Shown here one piece after another: positions 1 through 4,908 of a stretch of 5,590 bases of DNA. Numbering within the stretch: the stretch's first letter is position 1; the number at the start of each line of letters is the position of its first letter. Both the position numbers and the translations under genes were made by a program. The stretch comes from Candidatus Nealsoniibacteriota bacterium (GTDB taxonomy: Bacteria > Patescibacteriota > Minisyncoccia > Minisyncoccales > MHMH01): positions 1 through 5,590 of the forward strand of contig JAUYKD010000008.1 in assembly GCA_030700195.1 (NCBI GenBank), given 5' to 3'. The notes beneath the pieces were generated by a model. That model was not told the origin of the DNA, ran no database searches, and saw only the letters and a program-made list of their open reading frames with translations.

Positions 1-23
1 GTTTTTTCTTCTGGTTTAAGCAT
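1..23 (-). CDS. Possible start of an unidentified gene (partial)
   Basis: Reading the minus strand from position 23, an ATG opens a frame encoding MLKPEEK before the window ends. An AGGG that could act as a Shine-Dalgarno lies at 34-31, with a 7-nt gap to the ATG. It follows the glycosyltransferase gene in the same direction, 57 bp past that gene's stop codon, so it may be the next gene of the same transcript. Seven codons are too few to identify anything, and the frame may not be real. Confidence 0.3.
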
Positions 24-29
24 ATTTTT

Positions 30-81
30 ACCCTATTAAATAATTTTAAATTTTAAAATTAGCATAGCTATTTAATAGGGT
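30..81. repeat. AT-rich inverted repeat directly after the glycosyltransferase stop codon
   Basis: Arms of 13 bp (30-42, ACCCTATTAAATA; 69-81, its exact reverse complement) enclose 26 nt. A second, 10-bp inverted repeat lies at 41-50 and 52-61, overlapping the first arm and most of the loop. The first arm on the minus strand begins at the last base of the upstream stop codon. The far arm contains the AGGG that could serve the gene starting at 23. There is no U-tract on either side, so it is not a standard intrinsic terminator. It could stabilise the 3' end or control translation of the next gene. Confidence 0.55.
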
Positions 82-1391
82 TAATAGCAAGCAAGAGTGT
101 TCATTAAATTTTTTCTCGCCTGAAAATTAATGTCTTTTCTATTTCCATTAGCCGTCTTTTTCAAAAGCTTCAAATAGTCTCTCAATAAACGAGGCATTAA
201 GAAATTGCTTTTTACAGTCAGATGAGCCTCTTGGCCTATTTTAGCACTTAATCCGGGATTTTCAATAAGCTCAACAATTCTTTCAGCGGTTTTGGCCGGA
301 GACGAAGCGATAAAGCCGTTCTCTCTATTTCTTATTTGCATCATTATGCCGCTGGCTTTGCCTCCAATAACCGGCTTTTTCTTCCACATAGCTTCTGTCA
401 CTGACATGCCGAATCCTTCTCTGATTGATTTTTGAAGTATTACCTTAGAGACAACCTGTACCGCATTAACAAAATCATCTATTTTAATCTTACCCAAAAG
501 ATTTAAATCAGCGCATAAAAACACATCTGGGTCTTTTCCAACAGCTTGTTGCACGACCTTGAGAACTTTTGCTCCTTCAGGGTCGTCTTGCGCTTCAAAA
601 AATCCCAGCAGGGCTAATTGCAATCCAGGGATTTTCTTTTTAGCTATTTTATATGATTGAAGAACGTTTAACGGGTCTTTCCATGGATCAAATCTGGCCA
701 CCTGGCTGATTAAGGGACGGTTAGGGTTAAGGCCGAATTCTTGTAATATGCGCTTAGCGCTATTTAAATCCAGAGGAACGTTTTTAGACAGCAAAGGGTC
801 AATGGCCGGAGGAAAAACTACTGCTTTATCTTTTATTTCCGGCTTGACAAAATCCTTTGAGCTGACAACTATTGCATCATACATTTCCAAATAACCTGAA
901 ATAAAATCCCAAACTTCTTCGTTGGGAGCGCTTAAATCAATATGAATATGGCAGATTGAAGGATGAAAATTGCCCAGAAGCTGTATTACTCCAGCTGGTT
1001 GAGGGTCGTTAATAACCCAAACATCCGGTTTCATATCCTGCATTAGCTTGGCTGTTCTTTCCATGTGCCGGAGATATTTTTTCCTGTGGCTGAAAGGAAA
1101 GTCGTAGTTTTTGCCTTGCAGGGCATTATGCATTTCTTTGGTCACCTTGAAAAAGTCGTCTTGGGGAGGGATAGTGTACCATTCAGCTTTCAAGCCAACC
1201 CCTTTCATTAAAGGCACCAAGCTTCTTAGAATTTCAGCTACTCCCCCGCCTCTCGGGGTAGCGTTAACCATGGCCACCTTTAATCCTTTCAAATCATTTG
1301 CCAAAACTTTTATTTCTTCAAATTGTTTTTTATTTATAATGTGCTGATAATCTTCTAATTTTTTGGTGGATGTTTCAATTTTAGGTAACAT
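81..1391 (-). CDS. treT: TreT-like trehalose synthase (GT4 family glycosyltransferase)
   Basis: This 436-residue protein has the two-Rossmann-fold GT-B layout. Visible motifs are GGGVAEI (48-54), FFKVTKEMHNALQG (80-93), NDPQPAG (128-134), HIDLSAPN (150-157), PPAIDPL (194-200), QVARFDPWKDP (230-240) and SIREGFGMSVTEAMW (322-336). The last contains the GT4 EX7E pair, E325 and E333. By family analogy R233 and K238 would contact the nucleotide-sugar phosphates. These blocks match my memory of archaeal TreT, which makes trehalose from an NDP-glucose and glucose in the cytoplasm; length fits too. It could instead use a related acceptor. The start at 1391 is preferred because the next Met is residue 41, near the conserved GGGVAEI. 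There is no Shine-Dalgarno; a promoter-like -10 sits 6 nt before the ATG. The tRNA-Lys terminator is immediately upstream. About the last 30 residues look non-conserved. Confidence 0.8.
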   Translation of the reverse strand: MLPKIETSTKKLEDYQHIINKKQFEEIKVLANDLKGLKVAMVNATPRGGGVAEILRSLVPLMKGVGLKAEWYTIPPQDDFFKVTKEMHNALQGKNYDFPFSHRKKYLRHMERTAKLMQDMKPDVWVINDPQPAGVIQLLGNFHPSICHIHIDLSAPNEEVWDFISGYLEMYDAIVVSSKDFVKPEIKDKAVVFPPAIDPLLSKNVPLDLNSAKRILQEFGLNPNRPLISQVARFDPWKDPLNVLQSYKIAKKKIPGLQLALLGFFEAQDDPEGAKVLKVVQQAVGKDPDVFLCADLNLLGKIKIDDFVNAVQVVSKVILQKSIREGFGMSVTEAMWKKKPVIGGKASGIMMQIRNRENGFIASSPAKTAERIVELIENPGLSAKIGQEAHLTVKSNFLMPRLLRDYLKLLKKTANGNRKDINFQARKNLMNTLACY

Positions 1392-1397
1392 TCTTTT

Positions 1398-1425
1398 ATT
1401 CTACATAAAAAATAAAAAGAGGCAA
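1398..1425 (-). promoter_or_regulatory. Candidate promoter for the TreT-like gene, leaderless type
   Basis: On the minus strand, TTGCCT (1425-1420) is followed by 16 nt and then TAGAAT (1403-1398, five of six matches to TATAAT). The ATG begins on the seventh base after the -10, so transcription would start at or next to the start codon. The -35 lies inside the tRNA-Lys terminator hairpin and the spacer includes the terminator's T-tract, so the two signals share bases. The -35 is only four of six. Confidence 0.45.
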
Positions 1426-1436
1426 ATATTTTCCTC
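1407..1436 (-). terminator. Rho-independent terminator after tRNA-Lys
   Basis: On the minus strand, six bases after the tRNA-Lys 3' end, a stem closes GAGG (1436-1433) against CCTC (1422-1419), with an A·G mismatch and further A-T pairs inside. It is followed by a T-rich run, TTTTTATTTTTT (1418-1407). This ends the tRNA-Arg/pilin/tRNA-Lys unit 15 nt before the TreT-like start codon. Confidence 0.7.
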
Positions 1437-1442
1437 TGCAAG

Positions 1443-1515
1443 TGCCCCCACCAGGACTCGAACCTGGAACAAACGGATTAAGAGTCCGCTACTCTACCAA
1501 TTGAGTTATAGGGGC
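1443..1515 (-). tRNA. tRNA-Lys (anticodon CTT)
   Basis: A 73-nt cloverleaf is visible on the minus strand. The acceptor arm is GCCCCTA/TGGGGGC with one T·G pair, the D arm ACTC/GAGT, the anticodon stem GCGGA/TCCGT around loop CTCTTAA, and the T arm CCAGG-TTCGAGT-CCTGG. The discriminator is A. The anticodon CTT reads AAG. CCA is not encoded; the next bases are CTT. The 5' end lies 9 nt after the pilin stop codon, so it is probably cut out of a shared transcript by RNase P. A terminator follows. Confidence 0.96.
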
Positions 1516-1524
1516 GCGGATTTT

Positions 1525-1929
1525 TTATTTAATACGGCACTCAATCTTGTTCCACTCCCAAATGGCTCTTCCCCGTACCGGGTCAACAATGCCGCTTTTA
1601 GTTAGAAGGGTATTAACAACGACCCAGGCAGAAAAGATAATAATCAGACCTACGGCCACTGAAGTTAGGATGCCTTTTGCCTGCAAAAGCATGCTTGCTT
1701 TAGCTCCTCCCAGGAAGAACATAATTCCGCCTATGACCAGCATCAGAGCCGCAAAAATAGGCACTAATCTGAAGACAACCAGTTCAATAATATTATTTAA
1801 CAGCACAAAGAAATGACAGAATTGGCAAGAGGCTTCTCCCTGTCCTCCGCAAGGCACAAGGCCCGCGGCTTGAACCGGTTCAATGTTTAAAAATAAAAAT
1901 AATAAAACCAATAAAATTATCTTTTTCAT
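1525..1929 (-). CDS. Small pilin-like membrane protein (T4SS pilin / VirB2-TrbC-like)
   Basis: This 134-residue protein has an N-terminal signal sequence (about 1-22, hydrophobic stretch 4-14, Ala-Ala near the cut). A short Cys-rich segment follows (C27, C35, C38), then hydrophobic helices at about 41-52, 55-75 and 87-108, and a soluble tail with C131. The order of signal peptide, short cysteine segment, a helix containing a GG turn (GGIMFFLGGA, 67-76) and a final helix matches the small type IV secretion pilin family common in Patescibacteria. Mature subunits would sit in the cytoplasmic membrane before assembly. It stands alone, without other secretion genes in view, so its substrate is unknown and it could simply be a small membrane protein. 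No Shine-Dalgarno is present; an extended -10 lies 8 nt before the ATG. It is flanked by tRNA-Arg and tRNA-Lys on the same strand. Confidence 0.75.
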   Translation of the reverse strand: MKKIILLVLLFLFLNIEPVQAAGLVPCGGQGEASCQFCHFFVLLNNIIELVVFRLVPIFAALMLVIGGIMFFLGGAKASMLLQAKGILTSVAVGLIIIFSAWVVVNTLLTKSGIVDPVRGRAIWEWNKIECRIK

Positions 1930-1937
1930 ATTTTTAT

Positions 1938-1966
1938 ATTATACCATTTATATTGCACTCTGCAAT
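1938..1966 (-). promoter_or_regulatory. Extended -10 promoter of the pilin-like gene, with an inverted repeat
   Basis: TGGTATAAT (1946-1938, minus strand) is a perfect TATAAT with the extended -10 TGn. It lies 8 nt before the ATG, giving a predicted leader of only about 2 nt. The -35 is weak (TTGCAG, 1965-1960, 16-nt spacer). A 6-bp inverted repeat, ATTGCA/TGCAAT with a 3-nt centre (1952-1966), overlaps the -35 and could be an operator or a small hairpin after tRNA-Arg. Confidence 0.6.
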
Positions 1967-1968
1967 TT

Positions 1969-2013
1969 TGTGCCCCCGCTTGCCAGCGCCTAAAATTTCT
2001 ATGTGCCCCCGCT
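1969..2013 (-). repeat. Duplicated tRNA-Arg 3' end (12-bp direct repeat)
   Basis: The 12 bases AGCGGGGGCACA occur twice on the minus strand. One copy (2013-2002) is the end of tRNA-Arg plus two flanking bases; the other (1980-1969) lies 33 bp further on. The second copy could in principle pair with the tRNA 5' strand GCCCCCG. This may be a scar of integration at the tRNA end or a remnant of a lost neighbouring tRNA. The rest of the interval shows no gene. Confidence 0.6.
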
Positions 2014-2077
2014 AGGACTCGAACCTAGAATCTCCTGGTTCGAAGCCAGGCGCTCTGTCCAATTGAGCCACGGGGGC
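2004..2077 (-). tRNA. tRNA-Arg (anticodon TCG)
   Basis: A 74-nt cloverleaf is visible on the minus strand. It has acceptor GCCCCCG/CGGGGGC, D arm GCTC/GAGC, anticodon stem CCTGG/CCAGG around loop CTTCGAA, and T arm CTAGG-TTCGAGT-CCTAG. The discriminator is A. The anticodon TCG reads CGA. CCA is not encoded (ACA follows the acceptor stem), so the enzyme encoded divergently next door would be needed to finish it. A perfect TATAAT lies 8 nt upstream of the mature 5' end. Confidence 0.96.
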
Positions 2078-2085
2078 ATTTTGCT

Positions 2086-2114
2086 ATTATACTTTAAATT
2101 TGAAAAAAAGTAAA
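2086..2114 (-). promoter_or_regulatory. Promoter of tRNA-Arg
   Basis: On the minus strand, TTTACT (2114-2109) is followed by 17 nt and then TATAAT (2091-2086). The expected start, near 2079, falls 1-2 nt before the tRNA. It interlocks with the plus-strand promoter for the CCA-adding enzyme: each -35 box lies in the other's spacer. Confidence 0.65.
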
Positions 2115-2128
2115 CTATGAGCTATACT
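2100..2128 (+). promoter_or_regulatory. Promoter of the CCA-adding enzyme, predicting a leaderless start at 2135
   Basis: TTGAAA (2100-2105), a 17-nt spacer and TATACT (2123-2128) each match the sigma-70 consensus in five of six positions. The seventh base after the -10 is the A of an in-frame ATG at 2135. If this promoter is the one used, the upstream ATG at 2117 lies inside it and cannot be the start. A second -10-like site, TGCTATTAT (2082-2090), could instead give a 5' leader of about 20 nt for the 2117 start. Confidence 0.55.
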
Positions 2129-3634
2129 GGGTTAATGCAGATTCCAAAAGAAGTAAAAACTGTTGTTGATAAGCTGGAAAAGAGCAAGTTTCAAGCATAT
2201 ATTGTTGGAGGCTGCGTTAGGGATCTTTTAAGGGGAATTACGCCTAATGATTGGGATGTAACAACTAATGCCAAGCCAGAGCAGATTCAAAAGCTTTTTC
2301 TTCACCCGCCTAAATTTTGCGGAGCAAAACTTGGGCGGGCAGGGAGTTTTTATGAAAATAGATTTGGGACAGTAACAGTTTTAACGTGCAGTCAGGATGT
2401 ATCGCTTAAGGAAATAGAAATTACAACATACAGGCTTGAGGCAAAATATACAGATAAGCGCCATCCGGATGAGATTAAGTTTGCCAAAACGCTTGAGCAG
2501 GATTTAGCTAGAAGGGATTTTACTATTAATGCCATAGCCCTTGAATCTTACGAGGCGAAACCTCGTAAGATTGTTGATCCGTTTTTAGGCCAAGAAGACC
2601 TTAAAAATAAGGTGATTAGAGCGGTTGGCCAGCCGGAAGACAGGTTTTCAGATGATGCCTTAAGAATGCTCAGAGCAGTCAGACTGGCTTCAACCCTTGA
2701 TTTTACTATTGAGCCAAAAACAGCTGCAGCCATTAAAAAGCACTCCCCTTTACTCAAGGCTATTTCAAAAGAAAGAATAAGGGACGAGGTGCTTAAGATT
2801 ATTATGTCAGATAAGGGAGCTGAAGGCATAGATCTCTTAAGGGAATTAGGGCTTTTAAGCTATATTATGCCCGAGCTTGAAGAAGGTTATCAGGTGGGGC
2901 AAAACAAGCATCATATCTACGAATGCTACGAACACTCCCTTCTTTCTTTAAAATACGCTTGTCATAAGAAGTATAACAAGCATGTAAGATTGGCCAGCTT
3001 GCTCCATGATATTGGCAAACCAAGGACAAAAAGAGGCCAAGGCCAGAATTCTACCTTTTACGGCCACGAGGTTGTTGGAGCTAAAATGACTAACCAGCTC
3101 TTGAGCCGGTTGAAATTCCCTAAAAAAGACATTGATAAGATAACTAATCTGGTCAGACACCACTTGTTTTATTACAATGTGGGCGAGGTCACAGAAAGCT
3201 CGGTTAGGCGCTTAGTCAGGCAGGCCGGGCCTGAAAATATGGAAGAGCTGTTGCAAGTAAGAATGTGTGATAGAATCGGTTCAGGCGTGCCAAAAGCAGA
3301 GCCGTATAAATTAAGACATTTAAGGTATATTATAGAAAAGACGTCAAAAGACCCGATTTCAGTTAAAATGCTTAAAATAACAGGCAATGACATTATGAAA
3401 GAATTGGACATTTCTCCCGGACCGAAAATTGGACATTATTTGGACATTTTATTAGGAAATGTCCTATTAAACCCGAAAAAGAATGAGACAAATGTCCTAT
3501 TTAAGCTTTTAAGACAAATGTCTCATTTAAGCGAAAAAGAGTTGAAAGACAAGGCATTAAATGCTAGAAAAGAAAGGGAAAAAATAGAAATAAAACAAGA
3601 CAAAATGACCAAAGAAAGATATTGGGTGAGTTAA
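2117..3634 (+). CDS. cca: CCA-adding enzyme / tRNA nucleotidyltransferase with HD domain
   Basis: This 505-residue class II nucleotidyltransferase restores the CCA end of tRNAs from CTP and ATP in the cytoplasm. The head has GGCVRDLLRG (31-40), catalytic DWD (45-47), RRDFTINAIA (132-141), and EDRFSDDALRMLRAVRLA (174-191), the neck region contacting the incoming nucleotide. ISKERIRDE (216-224) follows. A C-terminal HD phosphohydrolase domain has H273, LLHDIGKP (295-302), GHE (316-318), RHH (347-349) and D385. A poly(A) polymerase cannot be excluded by motifs alone, but nearby tRNAs lacking CCA favour CCA addition. Two segments look inserted relative to the family: about 63-75 and 144-149, each encoded by a palindrome. 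Neither start has a Shine-Dalgarno. The promoter spacing favours Met7 (2135; 499 residues), and the conserved part begins there. The tail past about 480 is charged and probably non-conserved. Confidence 0.93.
   Translation: MSYTGLMQIPKEVKTVVDKLEKSKFQAYIVGGCVRDLLRGITPNDWDVTTNAKPEQIQKLFLHPPKFCGAKLGRAGSFYENRFGTVTVLTCSQDVSLKEIEITTYRLEAKYTDKRHPDEIKFAKTLEQDLARRDFTINAIALESYEAKPRKIVDPFLGQEDLKNKVIRAVGQPEDRFSDDALRMLRAVRLASTLDFTIEPKTAAAIKKHSPLLKAISKERIRDEVLKIIMSDKGAEGIDLLRELGLLSYIMPELEEGYQVGQNKHHIYECYEHSLLSLKYACHKKYNKHVRLASLLHDIGKPRTKRGQGQNSTFYGHEVVGAKMTNQLLSRLKFPKKDIDKITNLVRHHLFYYNVGEVTESSVRRLVRQAGPENMEELLQVRMCDRIGSGVPKAEPYKLRHLRYIIEKTSKDPISVKMLKITGNDIMKELDISPGPKIGHYLDILLGNVLLNPKKNETNVLFKLLRQMSHLSEKELKDKALNARKEREKIEIKQDKMTKERYWVS
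2305..2339. repeat. In-frame palindromic insert in the CCA-enzyme gene (first)
   Basis: Arms of 16 nt (2305-2320, CCCGCCTAAATTTTGC; 2324-2339) surround a 3-nt GGA loop. Fourteen positions are Watson-Crick pairs, one is T·G and one is mismatched. It encodes roughly residues 63-75 (PPKFCGAKLGR at the centre), between the LF after the catalytic DWD strand and the conserved FYENRFGTVTV block. As I recall the family, only a few residues normally separate these. It resembles small palindromic elements tolerated inside genes, such as those known in Rickettsia. Confidence 0.6.
2544..2572. repeat. In-frame palindromic insert in the CCA-enzyme gene (second)
   Basis: A perfect 12-bp inverted repeat (AATCTTACGAGG at 2544-2555, reverse complement at 2561-2572) has a 5-nt CGAAA loop. 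It encodes about SYEAKPRK (residues 144-151), between the RRDFTINAIA motif and the KIVDPFLGQ strand, a turn that is usually shorter. Its sequence differs from the first palindrome, so it would be a separate element type. Confidence 0.6.
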
Positions 3635-3661
3635 AAATGTCTCATTAAAATGTCGCATTTG
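3404..3661. repeat. Cluster of nine AATGTC-type short repeats across the cca 3' end
   Basis: Copies of TTGGACATT lie at 3404, 3429 and 3440. AAATGTCCTATTAA is at 3457 and AAATGTCCTATTTAAG at 3490. AAATGTCTCATTTAAG is at 3516, AAATGTCTCATTAAAA at 3635 and AAATGTCGCATTTG at 3648. The reverse form AATGAGACA is at 3482. Several copies are themselves small palindromes, AAATG-TCN-CATTT. The copies at 3490 and 3516 are read in different frames (NVLFK versus MSHLS), so the similarity is in DNA or RNA, not protein. The last two lie between the cca stop codon and tRNA-Pro. No terminator was found in that gap. Confidence 0.6.
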
Positions 3662-3676
3662 TTTAATATGGAACTA

Positions 3677-3749
3677 CGGGGCGTGGTGTAACGGTAACAT
3701 GCACCCTTCGGGAGGGTGAGATTTCTGGGTTCGAATCCCAGCGCCCCGA
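3677..3749 (+). tRNA. tRNA-Pro (anticodon CGG)
   Basis: A 73-nt cloverleaf has acceptor CGGGGCG/CGCCCCG, D arm GTGT/ACAT with one G·T pair, anticodon stem CACCC/GGGTG around loop TTCGGGA, and T arm CTGGG-TTCGAAT-CCCAG. The anticodon CGG reads CCG. C1-G72 with discriminator A73 is the bacterial tRNA-Pro signature. CCA is not encoded; the next bases are CAT. A weak -10-like TAATAT (3664-3669) would start transcription almost at the tRNA 5' end, but no convincing -35 was found, so it may be transcribed from cca. Its 3' end is 3 nt from the next start codon. Confidence 0.96.
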
Positions 3750-3752
3750 CAT

Positions 3753-4907
3753 ATGGAAAAAGAAAAAGGCCAATCAGAAGTTATATTTATAGTGCTTTTT
3801 GTAATTGGAGTTTTTGTTGTTCTCAATTTAACAGGTGTTTTAGGCGGGGGCAAAGATAAAGAAGATAAAACAAGTTCTGGTAATAAAGCGAATAATGCGC
3901 AACAACAGTTAAATCAAGGGAATATTGCCCCTCCCAGTTCCACAAGCAACAATCCTCCTCCAGGTAAAGACGAAGTGCCTCCGCAGCGCTTTAATCTGTC
4001 CCCTGCAGGCGTTTTAACAGCCGGCACCTATGAAACGCAGTTAAGCTTAAATACCAACGAGTCGGCTTATTGCCGCTATTCAAAAATACCCAATACTTTA
4101 TACGGGTCAATGGATAAGACGTTTTCGCGCGATGAGACCAAGCTTTTTCATACCATAATTGTGGCCGGGCTTGAAGATAATAGAATACACGAGTATTATG
4201 TGCGGTGCCAGGATTCAAATAATAATAAGAATACCGACGATGCAGTTATAAGATTTGGGGTTGGAGGCGTGGCTAATTCCCCTTCTTCTCCTACCCAGCC
4301 GGGCCAGGACGTCAGTCCTCCTTACAGGTATAATGAGCTACCTGATGAAAAACTGCCTTCAAATACCAAAGAAACAATTATTAGCTTGAAAACAGATGAA
4401 AAAGCAGTTTGTCGATATGAGACTGTTTCAGGCGTAAGCTTTGGGGCCATGAGAAGATTTACTAATACCGATTCCCTCTATCATTCAACGCAAGTTCTTG
4501 GCTTGAGCGAAGGAGAAATCCGAGAATACTATATTAAATGTGAAGATGAATATAATAACATAAATGCCGATGATTTTGTTATCATAGTTGAAATAGAGCT
4601 TTTGGAGGATTTAATACCGCCCGTCAGAACCTATCTTTACCCTGATAGTGATTTAGCAGCAGGCACCACTGCAACAAATTTGATGGTATATACCAATGAG
4701 CCGGCCACTTGCCGTTACGATAAACAACAAGGAGTTGTCTTTAACTCAATGAAATACAGTTTTTCCAAAAAAGATATTAATACTTACTCTGCTCAAGTTT
4801 CAGGGTTGGAAGACGGTATAACTTATAATTTTTTCGTTAAATGTAAGGACACGGAAGGCAATATTAATCCGGGAGATGTAATGATTCGTTTTAAAGTCGG
4901 AGAATAA
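3753..4907 (+). CDS. Membrane-anchored protein with three Fn3-like repeats
   Basis: This 384-residue protein has one N-terminal membrane helix (about 9-30). A low-complexity linker rich in Lys, Asn, Gln, Ser and Pro follows (33-75). Then come three tandem domains of about 90 residues, near 76-170, 189-279 and 289-382. Each repeats the pattern T-E-A-x-C-R-Y, F-x-x-M, F, V-x-G-L, Y-x-V-K-C-x-D, N-x-N, D, I-x-F-x-V, typical of fibronectin III-like beta sandwiches on extracellular proteins. Each domain has one pair of cysteines (107/152, 220/263, 320/364), spaced 43-45 residues, which could form disulfides outside the membrane. It is probably a surface or adhesion protein; no enzyme motif is visible. 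The ATG lies 3 nt after tRNA-Pro with no Shine-Dalgarno. It is followed, after one base, by the next gene. Confidence 0.8.
   Translation: MEKEKGQSEVIFIVLFVIGVFVVLNLTGVLGGGKDKEDKTSSGNKANNAQQQLNQGNIAPPSSTSNNPPPGKDEVPPQRFNLSPAGVLTAGTYETQLSLNTNESAYCRYSKIPNTLYGSMDKTFSRDETKLFHTIIVAGLEDNRIHEYYVRCQDSNNNKNTDDAVIRFGVGGVANSPSSPTQPGQDVSPPYRYNELPDEKLPSNTKETIISLKTDEKAVCRYETVSGVSFGAMRRFTNTDSLYHSTQVLGLSEGEIREYYIKCEDEYNNINADDFVIIVEIELLEDLIPPVRTYLYPDSDLAAGTTATNLMVYTNEPATCRYDKQQGVVFNSMKYSFSKKDINTYSAQVSGLEDGITYNFFVKCKDTEGNINPGDVMIRFKVGE
4899..4903 (+). promoter_or_regulatory. Shine-Dalgarno of the small hypothetical gene
   Basis: GGAGA lies 5 nt before the ATG at 4909, inside the last codons of the Fn3-like gene. 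It is the only clear ribosome binding site for an identified gene in the window, and it supports this start and translation coupled to the upstream gene. Confidence 0.7.
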
Positions 4908-4908
4908 A

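Noticed and set aside
1363..1605. 80-codon plus-strand frame containing PTRTRTWNKRIKSPLLYQLSYRGA-like residues
   Set aside because: This is the antisense translation of tRNA-Lys, a well-known false gene pattern.
1547..1816. 89-codon plus-strand frame
   Set aside because: Opposite-strand shadow of the pilin-like gene, which has a signal peptide, membrane helices and a promoter.
1870..1883. 14-bp perfect palindrome TTGAACCGGTTCAA
   Set aside because: Lies in the signal-peptide coding part of the pilin-like gene, has no loop, partner copy or promoter nearby, and could be chance.
3221..3233. Short GC-rich palindrome CAGGCCGGGCCTG
   Set aside because: Only 6-bp arms and it encodes residues expected in the domain, so no sign of insertion.
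2548..3411. Three minus-strand frames (2548-2829, 2948-3163, 3172-3411)
   Set aside because: Shadows of the CCA-enzyme gene, whose catalytic and HD motifs fix the coding frame.
3404..3661. CRISPR array
   Set aside because: Repeats are under 17 bp, in both orientations, irregularly spaced and partly coding, with no spacers of even length.
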